A DNA stretch of 64,000 bases, from contig RXIW01000003.1 of the NCBI GenBank assembly GCA_003989065.1, positions 44,040 to 108,039 on the forward strand, read 5' to 3'. Below, one piece after another: positions 39,943-51,468 of this stretch (positions within the stretch are counted from its first letter, which is position 1; the number at the start of each line of letters is the position of its first letter). Both the position numbers and the translations under genes were made by a program. The stretch is from Candidatus Competibacteraceae bacterium (GTDB lineage: Bacteria; Pseudomonadota; Gammaproteobacteria; Competibacterales; Competibacteraceae). The notes under the pieces are model-generated. The model did not search any database and was not told the DNA's origin. It saw only the letters and a list, made by a program, of their open reading frames with translations.

Positions 39943-41005
39943 GGTCCGGATCCTGTGGCCACCCCGGCCGTTGCGCCAGCAAATGGGCGATGGTGCGTAA
40001 TTCGTGCCGCAGGTCAGCGGTGCGGTCGTTCTCGACGTCTTGCAGGGTGGTCCGCAGCGACTCGATCCGTTCGCCCAGACTGGCCACCTGCTCCGCCACC
40101 CGGGTCACCCCCTCGCCTCGGTTGGCCAGATATTCGATCGTGGCCGCGATCCGCTCCAGGCGGTCGGTGGTGGACTGCAGCAAAGCCGCCAGATGGCGAG
40201 GCGAAATGGTTTCGGTGCTGGCGGTGACCGTCACCACCGGTTGCCACAGCGGCACCAGTTCGCTGACCGCCAGCGTTTCCAGTTGGGCGTGGTAGTTGTT
40301 CTGGGCATGGAACAGCTGCAATTCCAGGAAGCCCAGCGCCAGCGCGCTCAGCAGGCCGAACAGCGAGGCCGAGAACGAGGTGCCCATGCCGCCCAGCGGT
40401 GCAGCCAGCCGATCCTTGAAGTTGGCGATCAGGGTCATGGTGTCGACCCCTTTTTCGGTGGCCAGACCACCGATCACCTCGCGCACACCGGTGATGGTCA
40501 GCAACAGACCGTAGAAGGTGCCGATCAGGCCGAGCAACACCAACGCACCGACCAGATAGCGCACCAGAGCGCGTTGGTCGTCGCCGCGAGTGGCCAGCGA
40601 ATCCAACAGATAAGGCAGCGTGGTCGAGGCGTCGCCGTGACTGACTACCCGGTAGACCTTGTGGATGAACTCGCTCACGCCGCGCCAGCGCCCGTTCAGC
40701 AACAATTCGTCGGCTTGCTTGAGTGGAATTTCGCGGCGACGGGCCTTCAGGGCCACTTCGGCCACCCGGTCGCCGACCCGAACATCGCGCCAAGTATCGA
40801 CCAAAGCCTTGAGGGTGTAGCTCACCCCGAACAGGAACGCGACCGCGATGGTCCCGTTCAGATAGGGGTTGGTCAGGAAAGCAGCGGTCAGTGGTCGCTG
40901 GAACAGAGCGCCCAGCGTGGCCAGCGCTGCCAGAAACAGCAGAGAGCGCCACAGATAACGGCTGGCGCCTCGGGCGGAGCGCCGCTCGGGCAAGGTCACG
41001 GACAT
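39926..41005 (-). CDS. MotA/TolQ/ExbB-like proton channel protein
   Basis: The 359-residue protein has two N-terminal membrane segments (about 20-36 and 47-64), a cytoplasmic part, then the paired helices of the MotA/ExbB core: YLVGALVLLGLIGTFYGLLL (about 145-165) and LAAPLGGMGTSFSASLFGLLSALALGF (part; about 195-222). A C-terminal coiled-coil tail contains SLGERIESLRTTLQDVENDR. The LIGTFYGLL and GMGTSFSASLFGL motifs are the proton-channel hallmarks. It overlaps the OmpA-like gene by 17 bases, so the two products are made together. It is similar in plan to ZorA of the Zorya defence system, but no other Zorya gene is near. Confidence 0.88.
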   Translation of the reverse strand: MSVTLPERRSARGASRYLWRSLLFLAALATLGALFQRPLTAAFLTNPYLNGTIAVAFLFGVSYTLKALVDTWRDVRVGDRVAEVALKARRREIPLKQADELLLNGRWRGVSEFIHKVYRVVSHGDASTTLPYLLDSLATRGDDQRALVRYLVGALVLLGLIGTFYGLLLTITGVREVIGGLATEKGVDTMTLIANFKDRLAAPLGGMGTSFSASLFGLLSALALGFLELQLFHAQNNYHAQLETLAVSELVPLWQPVVTVTASTETISPRHLAALLQSTTDRLERIAATIEYLANRGEGVTRVAEQVASLGERIESLRTTLQDVENDRTADLRHELRTIAHLLAQRPGWPQDPDHAPSA

Positions 41006-41050
41006 GGGCTATCCATCGAAGGTGCAAACGAGATCATGGGCCATCCAAGC

Positions 41051-41070
41051 CCTCTCCCGTCCGGGAGAGG
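41051..41070. repeat. Short perfect palindrome CCTCTCCC/GGGAGAGG
   Basis: An 8-base-pair stem with loop GTCC lies between the nitroreductase stop and the MotA-like start. The sequence resembles CCTCTCCCG..CGGGAGAGG palindromes scattered between genes in many proteobacteria. There is no T run, so a terminator role is unsure. The 80-base gap also contains CATGGGCYATCCA twice. Confidence 0.6.
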
Positions 41071-41085
41071 TAGAAGAAGTGAATA

Positions 41086-41688
41086 TTAGCGGAAACTCTG
41101 GCCCCAACCGCCGGCGAAAGCAATCTGGCCCAGCGATTTGCGCTCGCGCAGAGCCTGTTCCTTCTTGCTCAGGGCATCCGGTAGCGCGTCGATCGAGCCT
41201 GGATGGCCGATGGCGACCATCGCCATGCAGGTATGATCGGCGGGAATGTTGAAGCGGGCTTTGGCCTGCTCCGAATCGAAGCCGCCCATCTGGTGCGCCG
41301 CCAGCCCCAGGGCGGTCGCTTGCAGGCAAAGATTTTCGGTGGCAGCGCCGGTGTCGTACTGCGCCCAACGGTTCGGTTGGCCGTTGTGGCCGAAGTGGGG
41401 CACGGCAACCGACAGGATCAGTACTGGCGCATTCTGAACCCAGATTTGATTGCCTTCGGCCAGGCATTCGAACGCCCGTTGCCAACCGGCGGGATCGCTG
41501 GATCGATCCCAGACCAGAAAGCGCCAGGGCTGATCGCCGAAGCAGGATGGCGCCCAGCGGGCTGCTTCCAGCAGGGCGATCAATTGGTCGCGACCAACCG
41601 GCTGGGTCGGATCGATGGCGCGCGGGCTCCAGCGACGGGCGATCAGGTCGGCAATGGCGACCTGGGTCACAGCGGGCTTCTCGAACAT
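41086..41688 (-). CDS. Nitroreductase family protein
   Basis: The 200-residue FMN protein has the N-terminal RRWSPRAIDP phosphate-binding motif, EAARWAPSCFGDQPWRFLV, APVLILSVAV, ENLCLQATALGLAAHQMGGF, and a C-terminal basic segment with KSLGQIAFAGGWG. These fit the nitroreductase/NADH oxidase family, which reduces nitro compounds and quinones with NAD(P)H. ATG 41688 has GGAGA 8 bases upstream; the longer frame from 41742 is rejected. Physiological substrate unknown. Confidence 0.92.
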   Translation of the reverse strand: MFEKPAVTQVAIADLIARRWSPRAIDPTQPVGRDQLIALLEAARWAPSCFGDQPWRFLVWDRSSDPAGWQRAFECLAEGNQIWVQNAPVLILSVAVPHFGHNGQPNRWAQYDTGAATENLCLQATALGLAAHQMGGFDSEQAKARFNIPADHTCMAMVAIGHPGSIDALPDALSKKEQALRERKSLGQIAFAGGWGQSFR

Positions 41689-41883
41689 GCTCAATATCTC
41701 CAGTTTATGTCGATTAGTTTTCCGACACTGTGACCACACCAAGCCTCAAAAAAGCGACCACCCGCAAAATTTCCTCCCGCTACCCTCCTCCTGCGCTATG
41801 ACTCGATGATGGAGCGACAAGCCAAGCAATTTGCCAACCAGACGCTATACTGTGACAGAAGTCCAAGGATTGTGAGGTATCCC

Positions 41884-42252
41884 ATGAGCAACCCGGTCGG
41901 TTGGTTCGAAATCTATGTCCAGGACATGCCGCGCGCCAAAGCGTTCTACCAAGCGGTTCTTGGTGCGAACTTCATGAAACTGGAGAGTCCAGAGATCGAA
42001 ATGTGGGGCTTTCAAATAGACCACTCCAGCTATGGCGCTTCTGGAGCACTGGTCAAGATGCCAGGCGTTGCTTCGGGAGCAAACAGCATACTGGTCTACT
42101 TCCATTGCGCCGATTGCGCTATCGAAGCCGACAAAGCGGTCAAGGCTGGCGGCACTTTACAGAAAGCCAAAATGGCCATCGGCCAGTACGGCCACATCGC
42201 TTTGGTCAAGGATACCGAAGGCAACATGATCGGCCTGCATTCGATGCAATAG
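41884..42252 (+). CDS. VOC (glyoxalase/bleomycin-resistance) family protein
   Basis: The 122-residue single VOC module pair begins NPVGWFEIYVQDMPRAKAFYQ, shown in part. It contains GASGALVKMPG, SILVYFHCADC and the C-terminal GHIALVKDTEGNMIGLHS, with Glu and His in the metal-type positions. The family includes dioxygenases, isomerases and antibiotic-binding proteins. ATG 41884 has GAGGT 6 bases upstream. Base composition is lower in GC than in the surrounding genes. It lies 73 bases before a gene of unknown function, perhaps in the same transcript. Confidence 0.88.
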   Translation: MSNPVGWFEIYVQDMPRAKAFYQAVLGANFMKLESPEIEMWGFQIDHSSYGASGALVKMPGVASGANSILVYFHCADCAIEADKAVKAGGTLQKAKMAIGQYGHIALVKDTEGNMIGLHSMQ

Positions 42253-42324
42253 CGATCCATTCAGGCACCGCGCTCAAGTCTTGCGCTCTGCTCGCTGCCC
42301 GCCCAAATCGCCAGGTTTCTCGCC

Positions 42325-43011
42325 ATGGGACTCGACTGGAATCCAATCGGCAAGCCACAGCCAGGCTGCGAACAGGAGTTCGAGCGCCTGTTCCATATCC
42401 TGACCGGCAAACCGAAACCAACCATCTCGATCTTCCAACGCCTCAAACAGGCATTCACCAGACCGGACATCGAGCAGGCCAAGCAACGATTCGAAGCGAT
42501 TCAAATCACCCCGTACCAAACGATTCAAGCGCCCAGAGTCGGATTCGACGCCATCGCCACCCAATGGGCGCGCGACCGATTCGCCGAACATCCACCCCCC
42601 GGCAAAACCCTCGACGACTTCCTCGAATCCTTGCACGGCTACCATGTCGTGCTGCTTTCGCCGCCATCGGACGGCCTGCCGGTCTATAGCAATGGACCGG
42701 CCGGGTATGTCGAATCCTTCAGCTTCCGAGCGCAATGGCTGGTCATCGAATGCCCGGACATCCTCGGCAAGCAGACGCTCAAGCAGTGTTACGAAAGCGG
42801 CCTGGCCCCAGATCTCGCCGACTTGGGAAGGACCCTGCGACACATCGCGACGGCCTATTCGACCACCCATTCAGTGGCACAGGCAGCCGAGGTTCGGGAT
42901 ATCGCAGCGCCGGAAGGCAGCCCGGCCTTCAAAGCTCATCTCCTGTTCTCCGCCGCCAAATGGTGCGAGTGGTGGTCATCGCGAGGACACGGCTTCGAAG
43001 CGTACTTTTGA
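42325..43011 (+). CDS. Hypothetical protein
   Basis: I do not recognise this 228-residue protein. It is soluble, with no signal peptide or membrane segment, and has a Trp/Cys-rich C terminus (AAKWCEWWSSRGHGF). Notable stretches are the N-terminal GLDWNPIGKPQPGCEQEFERL, FAEHPPPGKTLDDFLESLHGY, and SFRAQWLVIECPDILG. Codon use and base composition are somewhat more AT-rich than in its neighbours, as for the VOC gene before it. It converges with bioD. A folded enzyme or an immunity-like protein are both possible, without support for either. Confidence 0.7.
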   Translation: MGLDWNPIGKPQPGCEQEFERLFHILTGKPKPTISIFQRLKQAFTRPDIEQAKQRFEAIQITPYQTIQAPRVGFDAIATQWARDRFAEHPPPGKTLDDFLESLHGYHVVLLSPPSDGLPVYSNGPAGYVESFSFRAQWLVIECPDILGKQTLKQCYESGLAPDLADLGRTLRHIATAYSTTHSVAQAAEVRDIAAPEGSPAFKAHLLFSAAKWCEWWSSRGHGFEAYF

Positions 43012-43036
43012 CAGATCGCGCCCCACGCCGGAACGC

Positions 43037-43723
43037 TCAACGCCCGGCGGCGAAAACGCCCCCCAATCCCGACAGTTGAAGCACCTGCGCGGCTCGCGAC
43101 GGACTGGCGCCATGGGGCGTCACGCCGAGCAGGGGCGCATCCAGCCGAGAACACAGCGTCGCCAGATTTTCCTCGAAGCGCGTCATATTCGGATCGATCC
43201 GATTGGCGACCCAACCAGCCAGGGTCAAACCACGCCGCACCACCGCCTCGGCGGTCAACAGGGCATGATTGAGGCAACCCAGGCGCATACCCACCACCAG
43301 CACCACCGGCAAGCCCAGAGCCTGCGCCAGATCCGCCGTATCGTAGCGCTCGTCGAGCGGCACCCGGAATCCGCCCACACCCTCCACCCACACCACCTCG
43401 GCCAGCGTTCCCAACTGCCGATAAGTCCAGCGAATGACCTCCATGTCGATCGGCCGGCCCGATTCGCGCGCGGCAATATGCGGGGCAATGGGCGGGTCGT
43501 ACAGAAACGGATTCATCCACTCCAGCGGCGACGCGATCGAACTGGCGGTGAGCAGCTGCACGACATCACCGTTGCGGCCATCGGCCTCGACGCCCGCCGC
43601 GATCGGTTTCATCCCGACCGCCGTCAACCCCCGTTGCCGAGTCGCATGCAACAGAGCGCAGGTCACATGGGTCTTGCCCACCTCGGTATCGGTACCGGTA
43701 ACGAAAAATCCGTGCTTTATCAT
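43037..43723 (-). CDS. bioD: Dethiobiotin synthetase
   Basis: This 228-residue enzyme closes the ureido ring of dethiobiotin with CO2 and ATP. The P-loop GTDTEVGKT is at residues 10-18; MKPIAAGV, VEGVGGF and VANRIDP are further family motifs. ATG 43723 overlaps the bioC stop in the ATGA arrangement; the longer frame from 43813 is rejected. It is the last gene of bioBAFCD. Confidence 0.96.
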   Translation of the reverse strand: MIKHGFFVTGTDTEVGKTHVTCALLHATRQRGLTAVGMKPIAAGVEADGRNGDVVQLLTASSIASPLEWMNPFLYDPPIAPHIAARESGRPIDMEVIRWTYRQLGTLAEVVWVEGVGGFRVPLDERYDTADLAQALGLPVVLVVGMRLGCLNHALLTAEAVVRRGLTLAGWVANRIDPNMTRFEENLATLCSRLDAPLLGVTPHGASPSRAAQVLQLSGLGGVFAAGR

Positions 43724-44535
43724 CGAGTCGCAATCAACCAAATCACATCGTAACTGAGCGGCAGGCCATCGACCTCGCGCAATTGTTCGTAGCGAGTGGT
43801 CATCATCTGCCACGCGGAACGGCTAAAAGGGGCCGGGCGACGTTGCTCGACTTCGCGCGCCCCGGTGGCCTTGACCCCCTGTAGCAGCGTGCGCACGTCG
43901 GGATAATGGCGCCGCACCGGCTGCCGTTGCCAAACCTTGACCGTCCAGCCACCCGCCTGACAGTCGGCCAGCAACTGCTCGGGTGAGGCAACGGTCAACA
44001 CATGACTGTAAGTGTCGAGTTCGGCAAAGGCATGGCGCAATTCGGGAAAGTTGCCAGCTCCCAAGGTCGCGACCGCCAGGACCCCACCGGGTTTGAGCAC
44101 CCGCCCTGCCTCGGCCAGACAGCGGCGCGGTTCGTTCCATTGCCAAGTCAGGCTGGACCAGTACAAATCGAATTGGCGATCGGCCAGCGGCAGCGCCTCG
44201 ATGTCGGCGCAAATCAGCATCGCCTGATCGTTGCGGGCGCGGGCGGCGGCCAACATCGCCGGGGCGAAATCGACCAGCACCAGTCGGGCCTGCGGCCAAT
44301 GCCGCTCCAGCCAGCGCAGACCATAGCCCGTGCCGCAACCCGCATCCAGGATCGCGCCCGGATCGCCGGCCAAGCCGGAATCGATCAGGCAGTCAGCCAG
44401 TCGGTCGCACACTTCCCGCTGCACATCGGCAGCGGCGTCGTAGGTGGTCGCCGCTTGGTCGAAGGCTTGGCGGATGCGCTGCTTGGCCGGTAGCGCGGGA
44501 CGGGACTCAGGCACGCTCGTCTCGTGCGCAGGCAT
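43720..44535 (-). CDS. bioC: Malonyl-[acyl-carrier protein] O-methyltransferase
   Basis: The 271-residue SAM-dependent methyltransferase begins with the BioC-type segment [20 protein letters not shown], followed by motif [16 protein letters not shown], the acidic LVDFAPAM and motif [14 protein letters not shown]. It caps malonyl-ACP as a methyl ester so that fatty-acid synthesis can build pimeloyl-ACP. It overlaps bioF by 29 bases and bioD by 4 bases. The matching esterase bioH is not in this operon. Confidence 0.95.
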   Translation of the reverse strand: MPAHETSVPESRPALPAKQRIRQAFDQAATTYDAAADVQREVCDRLADCLIDSGLAGDPGAILDAGCGTGYGLRWLERHWPQARLVLVDFAPAMLAAARARNDQAMLICADIEALPLADRQFDLYWSSLTWQWNEPRRCLAEAGRVLKPGGVLAVATLGAGNFPELRHAFAELDTYSHVLTVASPEQLLADCQAGGWTVKVWQRQPVRRHYPDVRTLLQGVKATGAREVEQRRPAPFSRSAWQMMTTRYEQLREVDGLPLSYDVIWLIATR

Positions 44536-45676
44536 GTAGAGCCGTTATGAGACTATCGACCTGGGCGGCGCTATGGGCGGCCGACAGGGTGATCCGCAGG
44601 CGGGCGGAGCCGACCGGCACCGTGGGCGGACGGATGGCCGGAACCCATAGACCGTGGGCCCACAAACGCTCGGCCAGACTCACGGCGGCGTCGTTGCCGC
44701 CGATCACCAGCGGTTGAATCGCCGTCGCCGACGGCAACGCCTGCCAAGGCAGATCGCGTGAGCCAGCCTGCCAGCGCGCGATCAGGTGGCGCAAATGTGC
44801 CCGTCGTTCGTCGCCCGCCGCGATCAGCTCCAGACTGGCCAGCAACGCGGCGGCGATCATCGGACTGGAAGCAGTGGTGAAGATATAGGGACGTGCCCGC
44901 TGCATCAGCCATTCGATCACCCGCTGATCGCCGGCGACGAAGGCTCCGGACACCCCCGCCGCCTTGCCCAGGGTGCCCATCAGAATCAGCCGGGGCGACG
45001 GCGGCAAGCCGCAATGGGCGATACTGCCCTGCCCGCCCGGCCCCAGCACGCCAAAGCCGTGTGCGTCGTCGACCACCAGCCAGGCATCGTAGCGCTCGGC
45101 CAGTTCGAACAATTCCGGCAGCGGCGCCAGATCGCCGTCCATGCTGAACACCGCATCGGTCAGAATCAGCTTGCGCCGGGCCTGGCTGCGCTGCAGACGG
45201 CTGGCCAGGGCATCGACATCGCAGTGGGGGTAACGCAGATGCTCGGCCCGCGCCAACAGAGCGGCGTCGATCAGCGAGGCGTGATTGAGCTTGTCGGCGA
45301 AAATGGCGTCGTTGCGCTCCAGCAGCGCCGGCGCGATCGCCAGATTGGCCATGTAGCCGGTGGTGAAATACAGCGCCCGCTCCCGACCGACGAAGGCCGC
45401 CAGCCGTTCTTCCAGCTCCGCATGCGGGCGCAGGTGACCGCTGACCACGTGCGAGGCGCCGCTGCCCACTCCCCAGCGCGCCGCCGCCGTCTGCGCCGCT
45501 GCGACGATGGCCGGATGATGGGCCAGTCCCAGATAGTCGTTGCTGCAAAACGCCACTCGCGAGCGGCCATCGACCACTGCGGTCGGACCGCAAGGCGAAT
45601 CGAGGGTGCGCCGCCGCCGTTGCAGACCGTCGGCGGCCAGCCGGGCAAGACCAGGTTCCAGCTCGTCCCAGATCAT
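44507..45676 (-). CDS. bioF: 8-amino-7-oxononanoate synthase
   Basis: This 389-residue PLP enzyme joins pimeloyl-ACP and alanine. It has [24 protein letters not shown], the [13 protein letters not shown] and [10 protein letters not shown] cofactor motifs, and Lys238 in [16 protein letters not shown] 45676 overlaps the bioA stop by 4 bases; a longer open frame into bioA is a shadow. Confidence 0.97.
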   Translation of the reverse strand: MIWDELEPGLARLAADGLQRRRRTLDSPCGPTAVVDGRSRVAFCSNDYLGLAHHPAIVAAAQTAAARWGVGSGASHVVSGHLRPHAELEERLAAFVGRERALYFTTGYMANLAIAPALLERNDAIFADKLNHASLIDAALLARAEHLRYPHCDVDALASRLQRSQARRKLILTDAVFSMDGDLAPLPELFELAERYDAWLVVDDAHGFGVLGPGGQGSIAHCGLPPSPRLILMGTLGKAAGVSGAFVAGDQRVIEWLMQRARPYIFTTASSPMIAAALLASLELIAAGDERRAHLRHLIARWQAGSRDLPWQALPSATAIQPLVIGGNDAAVSLAERLWAHGLWVPAIRPPTVPVGSARLRITLSAAHSAAQVDSLITALHACARDERA

Positions 45677-46995
45677 GCCAGCGCAGCATCCAGCGCTTCG
45701 GCGGCGCGTTCGGCCAACAGGATGGCATCCTCTTCGTCGAGGATGTAGGGCGGCATGAAATACACCGTGGTCCCCAGCGGCCGCAACAACAACTCCCGCT
45801 GCAGGGCCTCGCGGTAGAACCGCAACCGGAAATCGGGGTCCGGAGTATCGATGTCGGCGGCCCAGATCATCCCGCAGTGGCGGAAATGCCGCACCTGCGG
45901 ATGCTTGGCCAGGGGCGCCAGCAAGGCGGTGAAGCGGCGGGCGAAATGGCGATTGCGCTCCAACACCCCCTCCTCGGCAAAGATGTCCAACGTCGCCAAT
46001 GCAGCCCGGCACGCCAGGGGATTGCCGGTGTAGGAATGGGAATGGAGAAAACCACGGGTTACCGCGTCGTCGTAGAAGGCGTCGTAGACCTCGTCGGTGG
46101 TCATGACCACCGACAGCGGCAGATAGCCGCCGGTGAGGCCCTTGGACAGACACAGGAAATCGGGGCGGATGCCGGCCTGTTCGTGGGCGAACAGCGTGCC
46201 GGTGCGGCCAAAGCCGACCATGATTTCGTCGCAGATCAGGTGCACGCCATAGCGGTCGCACAGGGCGCGCGCGCGCCGCAGATAATCCGGATCGTACATC
46301 ACCATTCCGCCGGCGCCCTGCACCAGCGGCTCGACGATGAAGGCCGCCAATTCAGCATGGCGCTCCGCCAGAAAGGCGTCGAGCTGCAAGGCAGCGTGGC
46401 GGGCGACATCGACTGCGGTTTCCCCAGGCGCGGCTTGGCGTGCATCCGGCGAGGGCACGGTGGCCGCCGGACGCAACAGGGGTGCATAGGCGTCCCGGTA
46501 CAGGCCGACGTCACCCACTCCCAGGGTGCCCAGGGTTTCACCGTGATAGCTGCCGGACAGGCAGACGAAGCGGTTCTTCTCGGGCCGACCGTGGTTACGC
46601 CAATAGTGAAAGGACATCTTGAGGGCGATTTCCACCGCCGACGAGCCGTCCGAGGCGTAGAAGCAATGCCCCAGCTGGCCCTGGGTCAACGCCGACAGCC
46701 ATTCCGACAGCTCCACCACCGGGGCATGGGTGAAGCCGGCCAGAATCACCTGCTCCAGCTGCTCCAGCTGATCGCGAACGGCGGCGTTGATACGCGGATT
46801 GGCGTGACCGAACAGGTTGACCCACCACGAACTGACGGCATCGAGATAGCGCCGATCCTCGAAATCGTACAACCAAGCCCCTCGCCCGCGGGCTATCGGG
46901 ATCAGCGGCAACGCCCCGGTATCGTGGTGTTTCATTTGGGTACAGGGATGCCAGACCGCAGCGCGGCTCCGATCGAGCCAGTCCGGATTGGTCAT
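45673..46995 (-). CDS. bioA: Adenosylmethionine-8-amino-7-oxononanoate aminotransferase
   Basis: This 440-residue class III aminotransferase uses SAM as amino donor to make 7,8-diaminopelargonate. It begins with the BioA-specific [10 protein letters not shown], contains [25 protein letters not shown], the cofactor Asp in [13 protein letters not shown] and PLP Lys285 in CLSKGLTGG. It starts 7 bases after bioB, so translation is coupled. Unlike E. coli, bioA is in the same operon and strand as bioB. Confidence 0.97.
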   Translation of the reverse strand: MTNPDWLDRSRAAVWHPCTQMKHHDTGALPLIPIARGRGAWLYDFEDRRYLDAVSSWWVNLFGHANPRINAAVRDQLEQLEQVILAGFTHAPVVELSEWLSALTQGQLGHCFYASDGSSAVEIALKMSFHYWRNHGRPEKNRFVCLSGSYHGETLGTLGVGDVGLYRDAYAPLLRPAATVPSPDARQAAPGETAVDVARHAALQLDAFLAERHAELAAFIVEPLVQGAGGMVMYDPDYLRRARALCDRYGVHLICDEIMVGFGRTGTLFAHEQAGIRPDFLCLSKGLTGGYLPLSVVMTTDEVYDAFYDDAVTRGFLHSHSYTGNPLACRAALATLDIFAEEGVLERNRHFARRFTALLAPLAKHPQVRHFRHCGMIWAADIDTPDPDFRLRFYREALQRELLLRPLGTTVYFMPPYILDEEDAILLAERAAEALDAALA

Positions 46996-47002
46996 GATCG
47001 AC

Positions 47003-47998
47003 TCAGACGCCGTGCAGGCCCAGCTTGGCGAACAATGCGTTGTCGCGATCCATCTGCGGATTGCTCGTGGTCAGCAACTTGTCGCCATAGAACATCGAGT
47101 TGGCGCCGGCCAGGAAGCACAGGGCCTGTTCGGCCTCGCTCATCTGCTCCCGCCCGGCCGACAGACGCACGTAACTGCGCGGCATGGTGATGCGAGCGGC
47201 GGCGATGGTGCGCACGAATTCGAAGATATCGGTCGTTTCGGTCCCGGCCAGCGGCGTGCCGGTAATCTGCACCAGATTGTTGATCGGCACCGACTCCGGC
47301 GGCGGATCGAGATTGGCCAGTTGCGCGATCAAGCCGGCGCGGTGCAGGCGGGTTTCGCCCATGCCGATGATGCCGCCGCAGCACACCTTGAGGCCGGCAC
47401 CGCGCACCCGATGCAGGGTGTCGAGCCGATCCTGATAGCTATGGGTGGTCACGACCTCTTCGTAAAATTCCGGCGCGGTGTCGAGATTGTGGTTGTAGTA
47501 GTCCAGCCCCGCTTGCCGCAACTGTTCGGCCTGACCTTCCTTGAGCATGCCCAGGGTCACGCAGGTTTCCAGCCCCAGAGCCTTGACAGCGCTCACCATC
47601 TCCAACACCGGCTCCAGATCCCGATCCTTCGGACCGCGCCAGGCCGCGCCCATGCAGAATCGGCTGGCGCCCTGCTCCTTGGCCGCTTGCGCTGCGGTCA
47701 ACACCGCGTCGAGCGACATCAGTTTCTGGGTATCGAGGCCGGTATGGTGGCGCTTGGATTGCGAGCAGTAGCCGCAGTCCTCGGAACAGTTGCCGGTCTT
47801 GATCGACAACAGAGTGGAACGCTGTACGGCGTTGGGATCGAAGTGGGCGCGCAGGCTCTGCTGAGCCTGGAACAACAGATCGCCGAAAGGCAGTTCGAAC
47901 AACGCCAGCACTGCCTCTACGGTCCAGTCAGGGCCTTGGGAAAGCGGCGGCTGCGCAGGCGCCAACGGGGAAAGAACGGCTAGGTGACTCATGGGCAT
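47003..47998 (-). CDS. bioB: Biotin synthase
   Basis: This 331-residue radical-SAM enzyme inserts sulfur into dethiobiotin. The CxxxCxxC motif is Cys71/75/78 in [13 protein letters not shown]. Further motifs are [48 protein letters not shown] and [13 protein letters not shown] 47998 (GAGAG 3 bases upstream) or ATG 47992 may be the start. It is the first gene of bioBAFCD, with a candidate promoter close upstream. Confidence 0.97.
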   Translation of the reverse strand: MPMSHLAVLSPLAPAQPPLSQGPDWTVEAVLALFELPFGDLLFQAQQSLRAHFDPNAVQRSTLLSIKTGNCSEDCGYCSQSKRHHTGLDTQKLMSLDAVLTAAQAAKEQGASRFCMGAAWRGPKDRDLEPVLEMVSAVKALGLETCVTLGMLKEGQAEQLRQAGLDYYNHNLDTAPEFYEEVVTTHSYQDRLDTLHRVRGAGLKVCCGGIIGMGETRLHRAGLIAQLANLDPPPESVPINNLVQITGTPLAGTETTDIFEFVRTIAAARITMPRSYVRLSAGREQMSEAEQALCFLAGANSMFYGDKLLTTSNPQMDRDNALFAKLGLHGV

Positions 47999-48395
47999 AG
48001 CTCTCGAGGATGATTTGATCCAACGTAAGATAGCATTCTCGCCATTCAGACAAAACCGCCTGGAACTTCGCCATCGCTCTGCCTCTTCATGCATCCGCCA
48101 TCACACGCATCGCTTTAGACAAAAATTTTATATTTATATAACAGATCATTCACGTAAGCTATTCGTCTCGGATGGTCTAAACTTGTCTTTATCGAATTGG
48201 GGAAGCTTTCCTTGGCCGGAGCTTTTCCTGATCTAGATTCGCGCGAATCTGCTCAAACAACCTACATCGTGCCTCTAGCGAGTGTCATCGTGCGCGCTGG
48301 TCCACGGTGCGACCATCAGCAAATTTTAAGAACTTCCCGTTACGAGGGCGGACAGCTTGGCAAAACGATTTAAAGTAGCACGGCAAGGATGCAGA
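47999..48395. other. AT-rich divergent intergenic region bioB / GGDEF gene
   Basis: About 400 bases without a gene. The segment 48115-48145 is strongly AT-rich (AAAATTTTATATTTATATAAC), unlike the rest of the window, and could be a UP-element or nucleoid-protein site between two divergent promoters. No tRNA or small RNA structure with a terminator was seen. Confidence 0.5.
48027..48053 (-). promoter_or_regulatory. Candidate promoter of the bio operon
   Basis: On the minus strand, an extended -10 TGCTATCTT (hexamer 48032-48027) follows TTGTCT (48053-48048) by 15 bases. The start would lie about 23 bases before the bioB ATG. No BirA-type operator (TTGTAAACC-type palindrome) was found here. Confidence 0.4.
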
Positions 48396-51135
<2,740 letters not shown>

Positions 51136-51170
51136 GAATCGCCGTCCGATCACTGGCCATGCCGAGCGGC

Positions 51171-51419
51171 TCAGGTCGGGTCCGGGTTGGGGCGCAGCAG
51201 GGCGTCGAGTTCGTCGACCTGCTTGGTCCAGTCCGAATCCTCCTCAAGGGCCTGCACCAGGAATTCCACCTGGGCGGGGGTCCACCATGAGGCATGCGGC
51301 AGCGCCACTCTGGAATCGAGCGGCCGATGCCAATGGATGAAGGTCGTGATGGCGCTGGCGTCCGACGGCAAACCCAACTGCTCGAACAGGGTGCTCAGGT
51401 TGTGCGGCGACGTATCCAT
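51171..51419 (-). CDS. DUF2789 family protein
   Basis: The 82-residue protein reads MDTSPHNLSTLFEQLGLPSD at the start and has SWWTPAQVEFLVQALEEDSD and VDELDALLRP, the pattern of DUF2789 proteins of gammaproteobacteria. They are small, mostly helical and of unknown function. A good ribosome site (GGAGGATCG) lies before the ATG. It is a single gene, convergent with hemF. Confidence 0.85.
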   Translation of the reverse strand: MDTSPHNLSTLFEQLGLPSDASAITTFIHWHRPLDSRVALPHASWWTPAQVEFLVQALEEDSDWTKQVDELDALLRPNPDPT

Positions 51420-51468
51420 GCGATCCTCCTGTTGCGTTTGTGGTGGGGGTGTGGATTAGGGTAGGCCA

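Noticed and set aside
38920..41005. Zorya anti-phage system
   Set aside because: The MotA-like and OmpA-like pair has the right plan, but no zorC, zorD or zorE gene is adjacent; the neighbours are rraA and a nitroreductase.
48115..48145. Replication origin or integration site at the AT-rich patch
   Set aside because: No DnaA boxes, no direct repeats of attachment type and no integrase gene nearby.
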